From: Armatimonadota bacterium
GTDB taxonomy: Bacteria; Armatimonadota; Armatimonadia; Armatimonadales; Capsulimonadaceae
NCBI GenBank assembly: GCA_025354405.1
Contig: JANXMY010000027.1
Coordinates: 82,894-146,893 of the forward strand
DNA: 64,000 nt
Direction of reading: 5' to 3'
A program made the position numbers and the translations under genes. Positions within the stretch are counted from its first letter, which is position 1. Each line of letters begins with the position of its first letter. Shown in pieces: positions 17,345-26,082 of this stretch. Under the pieces are notes generated by a model. That model saw only the letters and a list, made by a program, of their open reading frames with translations. It did no database searches and was not told the origin of the DNA.

Positions 17345-19051
17345 ATGAAAGCAAACCTTCGATCACTTTGTCTTATTTCTCTGCTTTTCACAGCGCTTCT
17401 CTCCTCGGCGGGGGCTCAAAGCCTGATCAACCCCGGCTTTGAGCAGACGTATCTACCCATCGCACCGACTGGTAACTCAGCTCCCGACGCGGCCCGAATT
17501 ACCGGCAGTATCGCGCCCGGCTGGAGTGACAATACGGATTGGGCCAAAAACGTTATCCTGGCCTATGGCCCGGATACAAACAGGCCGCATAGCGGTGTCA
17601 CCTGTCAGCGCATCACGGTGACGCATGGGTTCGCCCAGGTCACTCAGGGGATGCAGTTTTCGGCGGGTCGCATCCAGGCCAGTGTCTGGGTCCGGGCGGA
17701 GCCAGCGCAGTGGGTTTCGCTGACTGTGCGATTGGCGGGTGCCCCCTATACCGCTTATGGGGCGCGGCCAATCAAAGCTGGCCCAAAGTGGACACGAATC
17801 CGTGTGGAATGCACAGTTCCGGCGACCAGCGGCGGCCTGTACGTCAACACTTCCGGCATCGGGACCGTATGGCTTGATGATGTGGGGATCGCCGCTGTCA
17901 CCAGCGCTGCGCAGAATCTCAGCCCGCCAGCAGGTGCTATACCACGTTCGTATTTCGGGATGAACGTCAACAATATGCACGTCGCGCCTGGATTCCAGTG
18001 GCCTGTTCTGGACTTCGGCACCTATCGCAGCTGGGATTCCGGTGTCATCTGGCCCGCCATCGAAACGGCGCGCGGCGTTTACGATTGGTCCAGCCTCGAC
18101 AAAGACGTCGCGCAGGCACAGGCGCATCATGCACAGTTCGTCTTTACGCTCGGCCAGACACCTACCTGGGCATCGTCCCGCCCAAACGAGCCGGCAGTTT
18201 ACGGCAAAGGCTATGGTGCCCCTCCCGCGAACCTCAGCGATTGGAAAGATTTTGTGCGAGAGGTCGCCACACGCTACAAAGGCAGAATCGCCGTCTACGA
18301 GGTTTGGAACGAGCCCGACATTGCCATATTTTATACCGGCACACCGGCCCAGCTCGCCGCATTGGAAACGGCAGCGGCCGAAGTCGTACACCATACCGAT
18401 CCGAAGGCACTCATCGCTGCCCCCGCAGTATCCGGCGGACGTGCAGCGAGCCAGCTGCGTTTCCTGGACGACTACCTCGCGGCGGGCGGCGGACGCCATG
18501 CCGACGTACTCGCCTACCACGGCTATGTCTACCCTGCCGAGGAAGAGGTGCAGGCGGTTCAGAGCTATCGGGACCTGCTGAAATCGCACGGTGTCAGCGA
18601 TAAGCCGCTCTGGAACACGGAGACTGGCACGGAGCTCGCGACTGTCTCGGAAACAGAGACCGCGGCCTTTGTCTCGCGAGAGCTGATCCTGGACTGGGCA
18701 CTTGGTCTTGGCCGAATCTGTATCTATGCCTACAATGGCAGCTTCACCGGCCTCGATGCGCCGACGGCAGACCCCAAAAAGCGTGATCCTTCCCGGCTCG
18801 GCCCGTCCGGCATAGCCTATGCCCAAACCATGCGCTGGCTTATCGGGGCGAAGATGCTTTCCTGTGCATCCGACGCACACGGGATCTGGATCTGCGCTCT
18901 TAGGCGGCCTGATGGAACGGCCGCCTGGCTCGTTTGGAACCCGGCAGGGCCATCGACATTTCGCCTGCCCCTTGCCTGGAAGGTCCGAAGTCGAACCGGG
19001 GGCAGTATTTCCATCGGTATTCAGCCAGTTCTGGTAACCCGACCGAAATGA
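17345..19051 (+). CDS. Secreted clan GH-A glycoside hydrolase (GH39/GH5-like)
   Basis: 568 residues with a signal peptide (hydrophobic LCLISLLFTALLSSAGAQS, cleavage after about residue 26), preceded by CAGGAGTG. Residues about 27-180 resemble a beta-sandwich carbohydrate-binding module (LINPGFEQTY, WLDDVGI). The catalytic TIM barrel follows: GMNVNNMH, the acid/base Glu in EVWNEPD, and the probable nucleophile Glu in NTETGTE. A short beta domain closes the protein. The family acts on beta-xylosides or related plant polymers; which one is not decided. Confidence 0.85.
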   Translation: MKANLRSLCLISLLFTALLSSAGAQSLINPGFEQTYLPIAPTGNSAPDAARITGSIAPGWSDNTDWAKNVILAYGPDTNRPHSGVTCQRITVTHGFAQVTQGMQFSAGRIQASVWVRAEPAQWVSLTVRLAGAPYTAYGARPIKAGPKWTRIRVECTVPATSGGLYVNTSGIGTVWLDDVGIAAVTSAAQNLSPPAGAIPRSYFGMNVNNMHVAPGFQWPVLDFGTYRSWDSGVIWPAIETARGVYDWSSLDKDVAQAQAHHAQFVFTLGQTPTWASSRPNEPAVYGKGYGAPPANLSDWKDFVREVATRYKGRIAVYEVWNEPDIAIFYTGTPAQLAALETAAAEVVHHTDPKALIAAPAVSGGRAASQLRFLDDYLAAGGGRHADVLAYHGYVYPAEEEVQAVQSYRDLLKSHGVSDKPLWNTETGTELATVSETETAAFVSRELILDWALGLGRICIYAYNGSFTGLDAPTADPKKRDPSRLGPSGIAYAQTMRWLIGAKMLSCASDAHGIWICALRRPDGTAAWLVWNPAGPSTFRLPLAWKVRSRTGGSISIGIQPVLVTRPK

Positions 19052-19055
19052 AGTT

Positions 19056-19250
19056 TCAGCGATGCTTTGGACCGATATCTCCGGCGACGCTGGCGCCCAG
19101 ATCACTGTCATTCAGTCCCGTGTCCAGAGCATCGCTTTCGCTGGTCAACTGACGGTCGCCGTCGGGTTCATCGTCCAGCGAGTCGTCATTGACAAACTCA
19201 TCGGCCTGGCTCTCCCGCACCTCATCGGGAAAGTTATCTTCGTTCTTCAT
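19056..19250 (-). CDS. Small acidic protein, 64 residues
   Basis: Start ATG at 19250 with GAGGAGAGAA upstream; the ribosome site lies inside the end of the preceding gene, which it overlaps by 17 bases. Very acidic, rich in Asp, Glu and Ser (FVNDDSLDDEPDGD), probably disordered. No family. Convergent with the glycosidase, 4 bases apart. Confidence 0.65.
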   Translation of the reverse strand: MKNEDNFPDEVRESQADEFVNDDSLDDEPDGDRQLTSESDALDTGLNDSDLGASVAGDIGPKHR

Positions 19251-19707
19251 ATTTCTCTCCTCGTTCCAGTTTATCGTAAGCTGCCCCAGCCGCCAGGGCA
19301 TAGACTAGGTGATGAAAGCTCTCGATTGCGATCGATTCGGCGCCCCATTCGCTGACCGGCGGGGCAACTTTAAGCGCCGGCAGCATGAGCATTGCCGCGC
19401 CGGAAATCGCCACGAAGTGCAGGGCGGTCGCGGCCAGCGGAGGCACCCCGGCAGCGCGGAGAACACCCCTCACAGCACCCCAGGCCGTTCCATATCCAAA
19501 GTGCACGATCTGGCTAAAACGCTTCTTTTCTGCTTCCCCCCGCGGCTGAACGCCGAGGACTATCCCGGCCGCTTCTGCCGGGGAATCGCTTGGCGCCCGC
19601 GCGCGTATCTTCATCTCTACCGTCTGCGATGCAGTGATCGCCAGCGTCCCAGCAAAACCGGCAAACAATCCTTTGCCGACGGAATCGGCAAGTGCAGTAA
19701 TTTTCAT
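19234..19707 (-). CDS. DUF1440-like membrane protein
   Basis: 157 residues from ATG at 19707 (MKITALADSVGKG), with GCAGGAGG upstream; longer starts have no ribosome site. Four hydrophobic segments: GLFAGFAGTLAITA, FGYGTAWGAVRGVL, FVAISGAAMLMLPAL and HLVYALAAGAAYD. The layout resembles DUF1440/YagU inner-membrane proteins. Overlaps the start of the downstream acidic protein. Function unknown. Confidence 0.7.
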   Translation of the reverse strand: MKITALADSVGKGLFAGFAGTLAITASQTVEMKIRARAPSDSPAEAAGIVLGVQPRGEAEKKRFSQIVHFGYGTAWGAVRGVLRAAGVPPLAATALHFVAISGAAMLMLPALKVAPPVSEWGAESIAIESFHHLVYALAAGAAYDKLERGEKYEERR

Positions 19708-19784
19708 AGACGCCTCCTGCAACGCCTGTACCCGGAGCCAGACTAAAGGAAACCCTTTTGGTAAAGATATAGCAGAGATGTGCC

Positions 19785-19790
19785 TACAAT
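19785..19790 (+). promoter_or_regulatory. -10 element 6 bases before the HD-GYP/GGDEF start
   Basis: TACAAT, ending 6 bases before the GTG at 19797. Transcription would start on or next to the start codon. No ribosome site. Confidence 0.45.
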
Positions 19791-19796
19791 ACACTT

Positions 19797-22259
19797 GTGA
19801 GAAAACTACCCACTGCGGCAAAACTGTATCTTATACTTATCTACTGCCTCGGTACGACTGCTGCATGGTACGCTGTTCGTCTGCCCATGCCGAAGTCGCA
19901 CGCCGCACTGTGGGAGCTGGGAGTATATCTTTTTCTGGCGGCTCTCGCAGGCAGCAAAAAGATTCGTCTGATGCGTCACCACAACGCCGAAGATCACGTC
20001 TCCATGTCGCTGGCGTATGTACTGACCTGCACCGCTATGCTGCGCTTTGGTCCGGCCGCAGGAGTGCTGGTCGGAGTGACTGGCAGCCTCTCGAATGGAC
20101 TTTTCCCCAAACGTCAGCCGCTTCATCAGCTTTTCTTTAATCTGACCCTGACTATGATCGAATCGTGGAGTTCGGGCCTGGTATTTTTGTGGCTAAATGA
20201 CAACTCACTGGTGCTGAGAAATCCCGGCACTTACCCGGCGATTGCTGCTTCCAGCCTGGTCTATTTCCTGGTCAACACCGGCGGTATTTCTGTCGTGCTT
20301 GGCCTGTGCACACAGCAAAGTTCCTGGAAGATTTGGCGGGAAACCTTTTTCTGGACGGCTCCGAGTTATTTTGCCGGTTCAGGCGTCAGCACCCTCGCCA
20401 TGCTGCTGTTTGCCAATCAGTCGGCTTACGTGCTTATTCTCCTCGCTCCATTCGGCTGGGTCATGTATCAAAACTATGCTACGACTGCGGCCCGCACGGA
20501 GGAAAAGCAGCAGCATATTGAAGAGCTGCAAGTCGGCCAGGAACATCTGGCAGACCTGTATCTTGCCACGATCAAGAGCCTGGCACTGGCGATCGACGCC
20601 AAAGATCAATATACGCATCAGCATATTTTGCGGGTACAGCGATATGCCGTCGCCGCCGCAAAGCATATGGGGCTGAACGGGGTGGAGCTGGAAGCAATCA
20701 ACACCGGCGCTCTTCTGCACGATATCGGGAAGCTGGGTGTCCCGGAGTATGTCCTGCTTAAACCCGGCCGGCTGACCGATGAAGAGTTTGAAAAGATCAA
20801 GAAGCACCCCGAAATCGGTGCGGCTATTCTGGACCCGGTCGAGTTTCCCTGGCCGGTGCTGCCGGTTGTTCGATCCCATCACGAAAAATGGGACGGGACA
20901 GGCTACCCAGACGGACTGAAGGGCGAGGAGATCCCGCGTACTGCCCGCATTCTGGCAGTTGCCGATGTATATGATGCCCTGACTTCTTCCCGCTCCTATC
21001 GGAACGCCTGGACCCATGAGCGCGCCTGTGAAGTCCTTCTCAAAGACCGAGGGACGCACTTTGATCCGGAAGTGGCAGACGCATTTTTGGAGATCATCAC
21101 TGGAGTCGTCGAAGAAATGGCACGCGAGGGCGAAGGTCCGCTCTTTGAAGCACTCAATACCGCCAAACTGCCCACCAGCAAAACTGAGCAGGCCGCACGA
21201 GATATCCATCGCGCATCCTCCGAGTTGTGGGCACTCTACGAAGTCGTACAGACCCTATCGTCGTCTCTCGGCCTGGAAGAGACACTCGAGATCCTAGGAC
21301 GTAAGCTTGAGGCGATCCTCCCTGGAACAGCCTGTCTCTTTTTGCTGAAAGAAGCGGAGAGCGAGAACCTTCAGGTGCGCTGCACCGTCGGCTTAAACCG
21401 TGAGTTTTTCACTGGAGCAAGTACCCTGGGAAAGTCCAGTGCCACACTGGAAGCCGTCAGCTCCGGCAAGACACGTCTTGGGGAATACCAATCGGATGAT
21501 TTGCTGCTCACTGCATCATCTTCGGCGCAATGGGTCGCCCTGCGCACCGCACTGATCGTCCCGATCACCCACCAGGGTGAAGTTCTGGGGACGATCAACC
21601 TCTATCATCCGGAACTAAATGCATTTGGCGCTCACGACCAGCAGCTATTAGAAACAATCGCCGAACGAGCGGCGACGGCCCTCTACAACGGCATGCTGTT
21701 TGACCGTACCCGCAGCCATGCCTTTACGGACCCGTTAACCGGGCTGGGTAATCTGCGCCACATCACGCAGCATGTGGAAGAGTGCTGCGGTGACCCCAAC
21801 ACGCCGCCCTTTGCCCTGCTTTGCCTCGATCTGGACAGCTTCAAGCCTATCAACGACAACTTCGGCCATCAGCGCGGCGACCAGGTACTGCGCGACCTGA
21901 GCGCACTGTTTCTAGCTCACATCAAAGACGGTGATCTTGTGGCCCGCTACGGCGGCGATGAATTTCTGATCTTTCTGCAAGGCAGTGGCGCTGACCAGGC
22001 AGACGTGCTGGCAAAGACCCTGCAAAAAGCGGTAGAGGAGTACGATCCAGGTCTGATTCATCCCCGCCTAGGGGCGCTGCACCTTGGCGTCAGTATCGGC
22101 TACGCCTGCTTTCCTACCGACGGGAATGACTTCACCATGCTTGTCTCCACCGCCGATGTCAGCATGTACAGAGAGAAGACAGAGCGCAAGCTTGGCACAC
22201 TTGCCGGATCGGACCGACTGCATTTCGGCGCTGAATTTGGATTACCTCGAGCCGCCTAA
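19797..22259 (+). CDS. Membrane HD-GYP / GAF / GGDEF cyclic-di-GMP protein
   Basis: 820 residues, GTG start. Order: six or so membrane helices (1-225), short coiled coil (TAARTEEKQQHIEELQ), HD-GYP domain (LLHDIGKLGVPEYVLL, HHEKWDGTGYPDG, complete motif), GAF domain (about 470-620), and GGDEF domain with RYGGDEF intact. The allosteric I-site RxxD reads KDGD, so product inhibition may be weak. It can in principle both make and break c-di-GMP. The tandem c-di-GMP riboswitches and the subtilase follow directly, on the same strand. Confidence 0.93.
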   Translation: MRKLPTAAKLYLILIYCLGTTAAWYAVRLPMPKSHAALWELGVYLFLAALAGSKKIRLMRHHNAEDHVSMSLAYVLTCTAMLRFGPAAGVLVGVTGSLSNGLFPKRQPLHQLFFNLTLTMIESWSSGLVFLWLNDNSLVLRNPGTYPAIAASSLVYFLVNTGGISVVLGLCTQQSSWKIWRETFFWTAPSYFAGSGVSTLAMLLFANQSAYVLILLAPFGWVMYQNYATTAARTEEKQQHIEELQVGQEHLADLYLATIKSLALAIDAKDQYTHQHILRVQRYAVAAAKHMGLNGVELEAINTGALLHDIGKLGVPEYVLLKPGRLTDEEFEKIKKHPEIGAAILDPVEFPWPVLPVVRSHHEKWDGTGYPDGLKGEEIPRTARILAVADVYDALTSSRSYRNAWTHERACEVLLKDRGTHFDPEVADAFLEIITGVVEEMAREGEGPLFEALNTAKLPTSKTEQAARDIHRASSELWALYEVVQTLSSSLGLEETLEILGRKLEAILPGTACLFLLKEAESENLQVRCTVGLNREFFTGASTLGKSSATLEAVSSGKTRLGEYQSDDLLLTASSSAQWVALRTALIVPITHQGEVLGTINLYHPELNAFGAHDQQLLETIAERAATALYNGMLFDRTRSHAFTDPLTGLGNLRHITQHVEECCGDPNTPPFALLCLDLDSFKPINDNFGHQRGDQVLRDLSALFLAHIKDGDLVARYGGDEFLIFLQGSGADQADVLAKTLQKAVEEYDPGLIHPRLGALHLGVSIGYACFPTDGNDFTMLVSTADVSMYREKTERKLGTLAGSDRLHFGAEFGLPRAA

Positions 22260-22358
22260 ACCTTACCACCTCTTACTCACAGACATTTTCCCGTAATTTA
22301 CACAGTAACTCTTACCTCTCGCATCGCCATAATTAAGCTTAGATGGTCCTTGCTCCGC

Positions 22359-22456
22359 TCAAGGCATACCGGTCGCAAGGCCGGGACGCAAAGCCAACGG
22401 GTCTTTAAGAGAACTGCTTGAAATGCAGCTCAAAGAAGATAGCCAGGCCGCCGGGG
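22359..22456 (+). ncRNA. c-di-GMP-I (GEMM) riboswitch aptamer, first of two
   Basis: Contains the signature GGGACGCAAAGC at 22383-22394, preceded by a short hairpin GGTC-GCAA-GGCC (a GNRA tetraloop) and followed by a second arm ending in AGCCAGGCCGCC. This is the layout of the c-di-GMP-I aptamer. It starts about 100 bases after the stop of the c-di-GMP gene and lies in the leader of the subtilase. Confidence 0.9.
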
Positions 22457-22483
22457 CCACCTGTACGCATCTTTTGCAATTGA

Positions 22484-22563
22484 CAAAAGCAAACCGCGCG
22501 AAAGCGTGGGACGCAAAGCTACGGGCCTTATTCTCTGCACGCTGGGGGGTGGCCGCCGGGCCG
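22484..22563 (+). ncRNA. c-di-GMP-I (GEMM) riboswitch aptamer, second of two
   Basis: Signature GGGACGCAAAGC at 22508-22519 after the stem CGC-GAAA-GCG (GNRA loop), followed by ACGGGCCTTA and a second arm ending in GGTGGCCGCCGGG. It ends about 20 bases before the ribosome site GAGGGAAAAA of the subtilase. No T-run terminator is visible, so control of translation is more likely than of termination. Confidence 0.9.
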
Positions 22564-22594
22564 CTAAGACTGCGACGAATACGAGGGAAAAACC

Positions 22595-24550
22595 ATGTCT
22601 AAGCACCTACCCCTAAAAACGTCCGCACAGACCCTGCCTACCCGCAGTTTCTGGCGGCTGCCGGCCATCGTTGCCGGCCTGACCCTGCCTTTGGCCGTGT
22701 CGGCCCTGGCCGCACCCACCGCAGACCGGGCAATCGCACAAAAATTGACCCAGAAAACCGTCTCCGGCTGGTCATCGGTGATACTTAAAGTTAGCGGCCC
22801 AATGACTCCGCAGCACGAAGCACAGATCAGTGCTCTTGGCGGAGACATCACACGTCACCTCCCGATCATCGGATCCGTGGCCCTGCGTGTTCCTGCCCGG
22901 AACCTGCACCGGCTGGCATCCCTTACTTTTGTCACCCATCTCTCGCTCGACGGCAAAGTTCTGAAAAGCGATGAGTTCACTGTTGCTTCCAGTGAAGCCA
23001 AGCTCGCCTACGGCACGACTGGCAAACGCAAGCCATACATGCTGACTGGCTCTGGAGTTACGGTGGCCATACTGGACAGCGGTGTTACGCCGCTGCCTGA
23101 TCTCGGTGATAACAAAGGTACGCTGTCAAACGACTCTCGACTCCTCACCAGTGTAAATTTTTCGGATGCCATTAACCGGGGTAGTCTAACACTCTCCGTT
23201 GACAACAACGTGACACTTAGTGGCGGAACTGGCTCGGTTACACTTCTCGGCAACGACACGTTGTTGTCCAGCAGTAATAACGGCAACAGTTACGATCCGT
23301 GCGGCCACGGCACTCATGTCGCCGGCATCATCGCCGGAGACGGCACGAATTCTACCGGACCGCGATACACTCACACCTTTTACGGGATTGCCCCTGAGGC
23401 TAATTTGGTCAGTGTCCGAGTACTTAATGGCCAGGGCAGCACAAATGTCAGCACCGTGATCACTGGCATTCAGTGGGTGATCAACAACAAAGCCGCCTAC
23501 AAAATCCGGGTCATCAACCTTTCCCTCGGACACCCCGTCGGAGAAAGCTACACCACGGACCCTCTCTGTCAGGCCGTCGAAGCCGCCTACAAAGCTGGCA
23601 TCGTCGTCGTCTGCGCCGCTGGGAACACCGGGCGAAGCAGCACGAACAACGACCCTGCTCAGGGCAACGAGGGCTGGGGCGCGAACTACGGCTCGATCCA
23701 ATCCCCCGGTAACGACCCCTATATCATCACCGTCGGGGCCAGCAAAAACATGGACGGTGTGCGGGCGGACGACCGCATCGCAACCTATTCCAGCCGGGGA
23801 CCGAGCCGGGTGGACCTGATCCTCAAGCCCGACATCATCGCCGCCGGTAACAAGGTCATCTCACTCGATGCTGGTGGGAGCCTTCTCGATACGTATAGCA
23901 ACGGGGCCAATCAAATTCAAAAGTCGACATACTCCCGAAGCCTCAACCTGTTCGGCAAATCTACCTCTGGGGATTACTTCTGCCTGTCGGGCACTTCGAT
24001 GGCCGCGCCGGTGGTTGCCGGAGCCGCCGCGCTCCTGCTGCAGGCTCATCCCGAGCTGACTCCGGATACAATCAAGGCACGTCTCATGCTGGGCGCCGAT
24101 AAATGGACCGATCCGCAGGGCAGCGCCGACCCACTCACCTACGGGGCGGGCTACCTTAACATTCCTGCCGCCCTGGCTTCCACCGTGTTAGCCACCAAGC
24201 CCGCGCTCAGCCCAGCTCTGAGCATCGACGATTCGGGCAGCATCTCGATCCTGATGGACCGAGCGGTATGGGGCAGCAGCCTGTGGGGTACGGGCGTCAC
24301 CGACCTCCGAGCGGTATGGGGAAGCCGCGCCGTGTGGGGCAGCAGCGGAGTCTATGCTGACCGCGCCGTGTGGGGCAGCAACCAGATCGCTGGAAGCCGC
24401 GCCGTCTGGGGCAGCAATGGAACAAGCGCTGACCGCGCCGTCTGGGGAAGCCGTGCGGTGTGGGGCAGCAATGTCTGGGCCGACCGCGCCGTCTGGGGCA
24501 GTGACAGCACGGACGTGGACTTGACTTCTACCGCGATGAACGGGGAGTGA
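22595..24550 (+). CDS. Exported subtilisin-like serine protease (S8) with RAVWGS repeats
   Basis: 651 residues. Signal peptide (LPAIVAGLTLPLAVSALAA, cleavage near residue 40), an inhibitor I9-like propeptide (about 50-130), then the S8 catalytic domain: Asp161 in VAILDSGV, His238 in DPCGHGTHVAG, Ser468 in LSGTSMAAP, with the oxyanion Asn in AAGNTGR. Residues 556-637 hold eight copies of RAVWGS, which would be exposed outside the cell. Its message begins with two c-di-GMP aptamers, so c-di-GMP probably sets its level. A 19-bp terminator follows. Substrate not known. Confidence 0.95.
   Translation: MSKHLPLKTSAQTLPTRSFWRLPAIVAGLTLPLAVSALAAPTADRAIAQKLTQKTVSGWSSVILKVSGPMTPQHEAQISALGGDITRHLPIIGSVALRVPARNLHRLASLTFVTHLSLDGKVLKSDEFTVASSEAKLAYGTTGKRKPYMLTGSGVTVAILDSGVTPLPDLGDNKGTLSNDSRLLTSVNFSDAINRGSLTLSVDNNVTLSGGTGSVTLLGNDTLLSSSNNGNSYDPCGHGTHVAGIIAGDGTNSTGPRYTHTFYGIAPEANLVSVRVLNGQGSTNVSTVITGIQWVINNKAAYKIRVINLSLGHPVGESYTTDPLCQAVEAAYKAGIVVVCAAGNTGRSSTNNDPAQGNEGWGANYGSIQSPGNDPYIITVGASKNMDGVRADDRIATYSSRGPSRVDLILKPDIIAAGNKVISLDAGGSLLDTYSNGANQIQKSTYSRSLNLFGKSTSGDYFCLSGTSMAAPVVAGAAALLLQAHPELTPDTIKARLMLGADKWTDPQGSADPLTYGAGYLNIPAALASTVLATKPALSPALSIDDSGSISILMDRAVWGSSLWGTGVTDLRAVWGSRAVWGSSGVYADRAVWGSNQIAGSRAVWGSNGTSADRAVWGSRAVWGSNVWADRAVWGSDSTDVDLTSTAMNGE
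24260..24505 (+). repeat. Eight RAVWGS-coding repeats inside the subtilase
   Basis: Repeats of the hexapeptide Arg-Ala-Val-Trp-Gly-Ser, spaced by 0-10 residues, with the next residue often Asn, Ser, Arg or Asp. The DNA copies share CGxGCxGTxTGGGGxAGC with silent changes, so they are old or under selection at the protein level. Confidence 0.9.
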
Positions 24551-24584
24551 GCTTTCTGGCCGATAAGCGGTCTAGGGTCAATTG

Positions 24585-24634
24585 AAAACACCTCGGTTTC
24601 TGGGTACCACAGGGGCCAGAAACCGAGGTGTTTT
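24585..24634. terminator. Bidirectional terminator
   Basis: Perfect 19-bp stem, AAAACACCTCGGTTTCTGG at 24585-24603 against its complement at 24616-24634, loop of 12 bases. T-runs occur on both strands. It separates the subtilase from the convergent DUF4337 gene. Confidence 0.9.
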
Positions 24635-24655
24635 GCTGCGCTTGAAACCACGGAA

Positions 24656-25276
24656 TCAGAACGCAAACGGCAGATGCAATCCAAAAAAGCCGCCAATCAA
24701 GGCCGCTGTCCCCAAGATACCCGCCGCAAGTCCGAAAAACCAGACACGGCGGCGGCGGGTCAATGCAGCGACGGCGGAGAGCGCAATCGAGACCTGGCAG
24801 AGGCTGACGGAGAATGCAAAAATGTGATGATTCTCCATGTCATGTTCCGACTCTTTATCTTCCGCATCCGCCTTCTTCTCCAGTCCTTCGGCCTTGACTT
24901 TGATCTCCTCCTGCTGCTTGGCATACCGGGCAACTTCCGCCTGATTTTTAATCAAAGCAGCGGAGCCAGGTGGCATGAGCTGAGAATTCGTCGCGTAAAT
25001 AATCCCTTTGATGCCTTTCGCCTGATAATAATTCCACTGATCTGTTGCCTGGGTACGGTGGATGATCTCGCTGTTCTTGGCGAGAAGGGCTTCGTTGACC
25101 AGCAGGCCGGAGCGGAGGGCTCCGATGGCGGCAACAACCGCCAGCAGTGCGGTGATCACGGCAATAAAGCGTGTCCAGTCTTCTTTGGTATTCTCCCCGC
25201 CACTCAGCGTTTCCTCATGTGCCTTCTCAATATGCTCTTGCGCATGTTCCAGAGGCACTTCGATTTCACCTGGCAT
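24656..25276 (-). CDS. DUF4337 domain protein
   Basis: 206 residues. N-terminal acidic helix (EHAQEHIEKAHEE), a membrane helix (FIAVITALLAVVAAIGAL), the conserved ATDQWNYYQAKGIKG block of DUF4337, a Lys/Glu coiled coil, and two C-terminal membrane helices (FAFSVSLCQVSIALSAVAAL and FGLAAGILGTAALIGG). Third gene of a minus-strand run with two membrane proteins, spacing 12 bases. Function unknown. Confidence 0.85.
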   Translation of the reverse strand: MPGEIEVPLEHAQEHIEKAHEETLSGGENTKEDWTRFIAVITALLAVVAAIGALRSGLLVNEALLAKNSEIIHRTQATDQWNYYQAKGIKGIIYATNSQLMPPGSAALIKNQAEVARYAKQQEEIKVKAEGLEKKADAEDKESEHDMENHHIFAFSVSLCQVSIALSAVAALTRRRRVWFFGLAAGILGTAALIGGFFGLHLPFAF

Positions 25277-25288
25277 AAGTACTGCTTT

Positions 25289-26077
25289 CTAGTTTAGCGT
25301 ATTGATGGCGCGGGCCGCCAGCACGGCAATGACAATAAGTGAGATAGCGGCCTGAACCATCATCAAGAGTTTAGCCCAGCGGGTGAGCACAGCAGTATCC
25401 GCAGGAGACAGCGCGGTGCTGGTGTTGAAGGCCAGAAAAAGGTAGTCGACAAAGCCAGGAAACCAGTTTTCCTGACGCGATTCTGCTAACGACTGTACAT
25501 TCATCGTCATCTGCGGGAACAAAAAAGAGCCGTGACAATGGCCCCCCCGGGTATCCCGCTGATTGGGCCCGCCAGCATCCAAATGCCAGTACCAGAGGGC
25601 GAAGACCAGCACATTGGTCATCCAGAGCGCACTGGCCGAGATTAGCAGACGCTCCGGCGTTTCGCTATGCATCTGCGAATGCGGTGTGAGCAATGAGTGA
25701 ACGAGCTTAGTCAGCGAGGCGACCATGAAAAACGTCTCAATCCCTGCAATACTTAATCCCAGGATTCGATTTATGATGGAGTGGCCTTTAACATGGGAAA
25801 AAATCGTTGGAATCAGCAGAACAGAGATCAAGACCGCTGGCAGCCAGCGCGGGCCGAACGATAAATAGCTCGGCAGCACTCCAAACAAGCCGACGCTGCC
25901 CAGAAGTGCCACGATCGCAGGCCAGCGTGGCTCGGCATCCTCCCGCGCAGTATCAGAGTGGTGCCAGAGCGAGATCTCCCGGAAATTCTCCCCCCAGTTC
26001 CTTCTGCCTTTCTGTGGAGGATCTTGCTTTTCGGCAAGCTGTTTCTCGGCGACTTGTTTGGATTTCGGGATCATCAT
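25289..26077 (-). CDS. Integral membrane protein, unknown, with channel-like C-terminus
   Basis: 262 residues. About six hydrophobic helices. The last part, FVDYLFLAFNTSTALSPADT followed by a hydrophobic helix, resembles the pore-loop region of two-helix channels and DUF1345 proteins, but no potassium filter (TVGYG) is present. The ribosome site TAGGAG overlaps the stop of the upstream TauE/SafE gene; the second ATG (26074) fits it better. No reliable family assignment. Confidence 0.65.
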   Translation of the reverse strand: MMIPKSKQVAEKQLAEKQDPPQKGRRNWGENFREISLWHHSDTAREDAEPRWPAIVALLGSVGLFGVLPSYLSFGPRWLPAVLISVLLIPTIFSHVKGHSIINRILGLSIAGIETFFMVASLTKLVHSLLTPHSQMHSETPERLLISASALWMTNVLVFALWYWHLDAGGPNQRDTRGGHCHGSFLFPQMTMNVQSLAESRQENWFPGFVDYLFLAFNTSTALSPADTAVLTRWAKLLMMVQAAISLIVIAVLAARAINTLN

Positions 26078-26082
26078 TGCTC

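Noticed and set aside
17477..19111. 544-codon open frame on the minus strand
   Set aside because: Exact antisense of the glycosidase, Arg/Cys-rich, no family motifs; the plus-strand gene has signal peptide and catalytic motifs.
20379..21209. 276-codon minus-strand frame
   Set aside because: Antisense of the HD-GYP/GGDEF gene, no motifs.
22260..22594. tRNA or other structural RNA in the gap before the subtilase
   Set aside because: Conserved GGGACGCAAAGC blocks and layout fit c-di-GMP-I aptamers; no cloverleaf.
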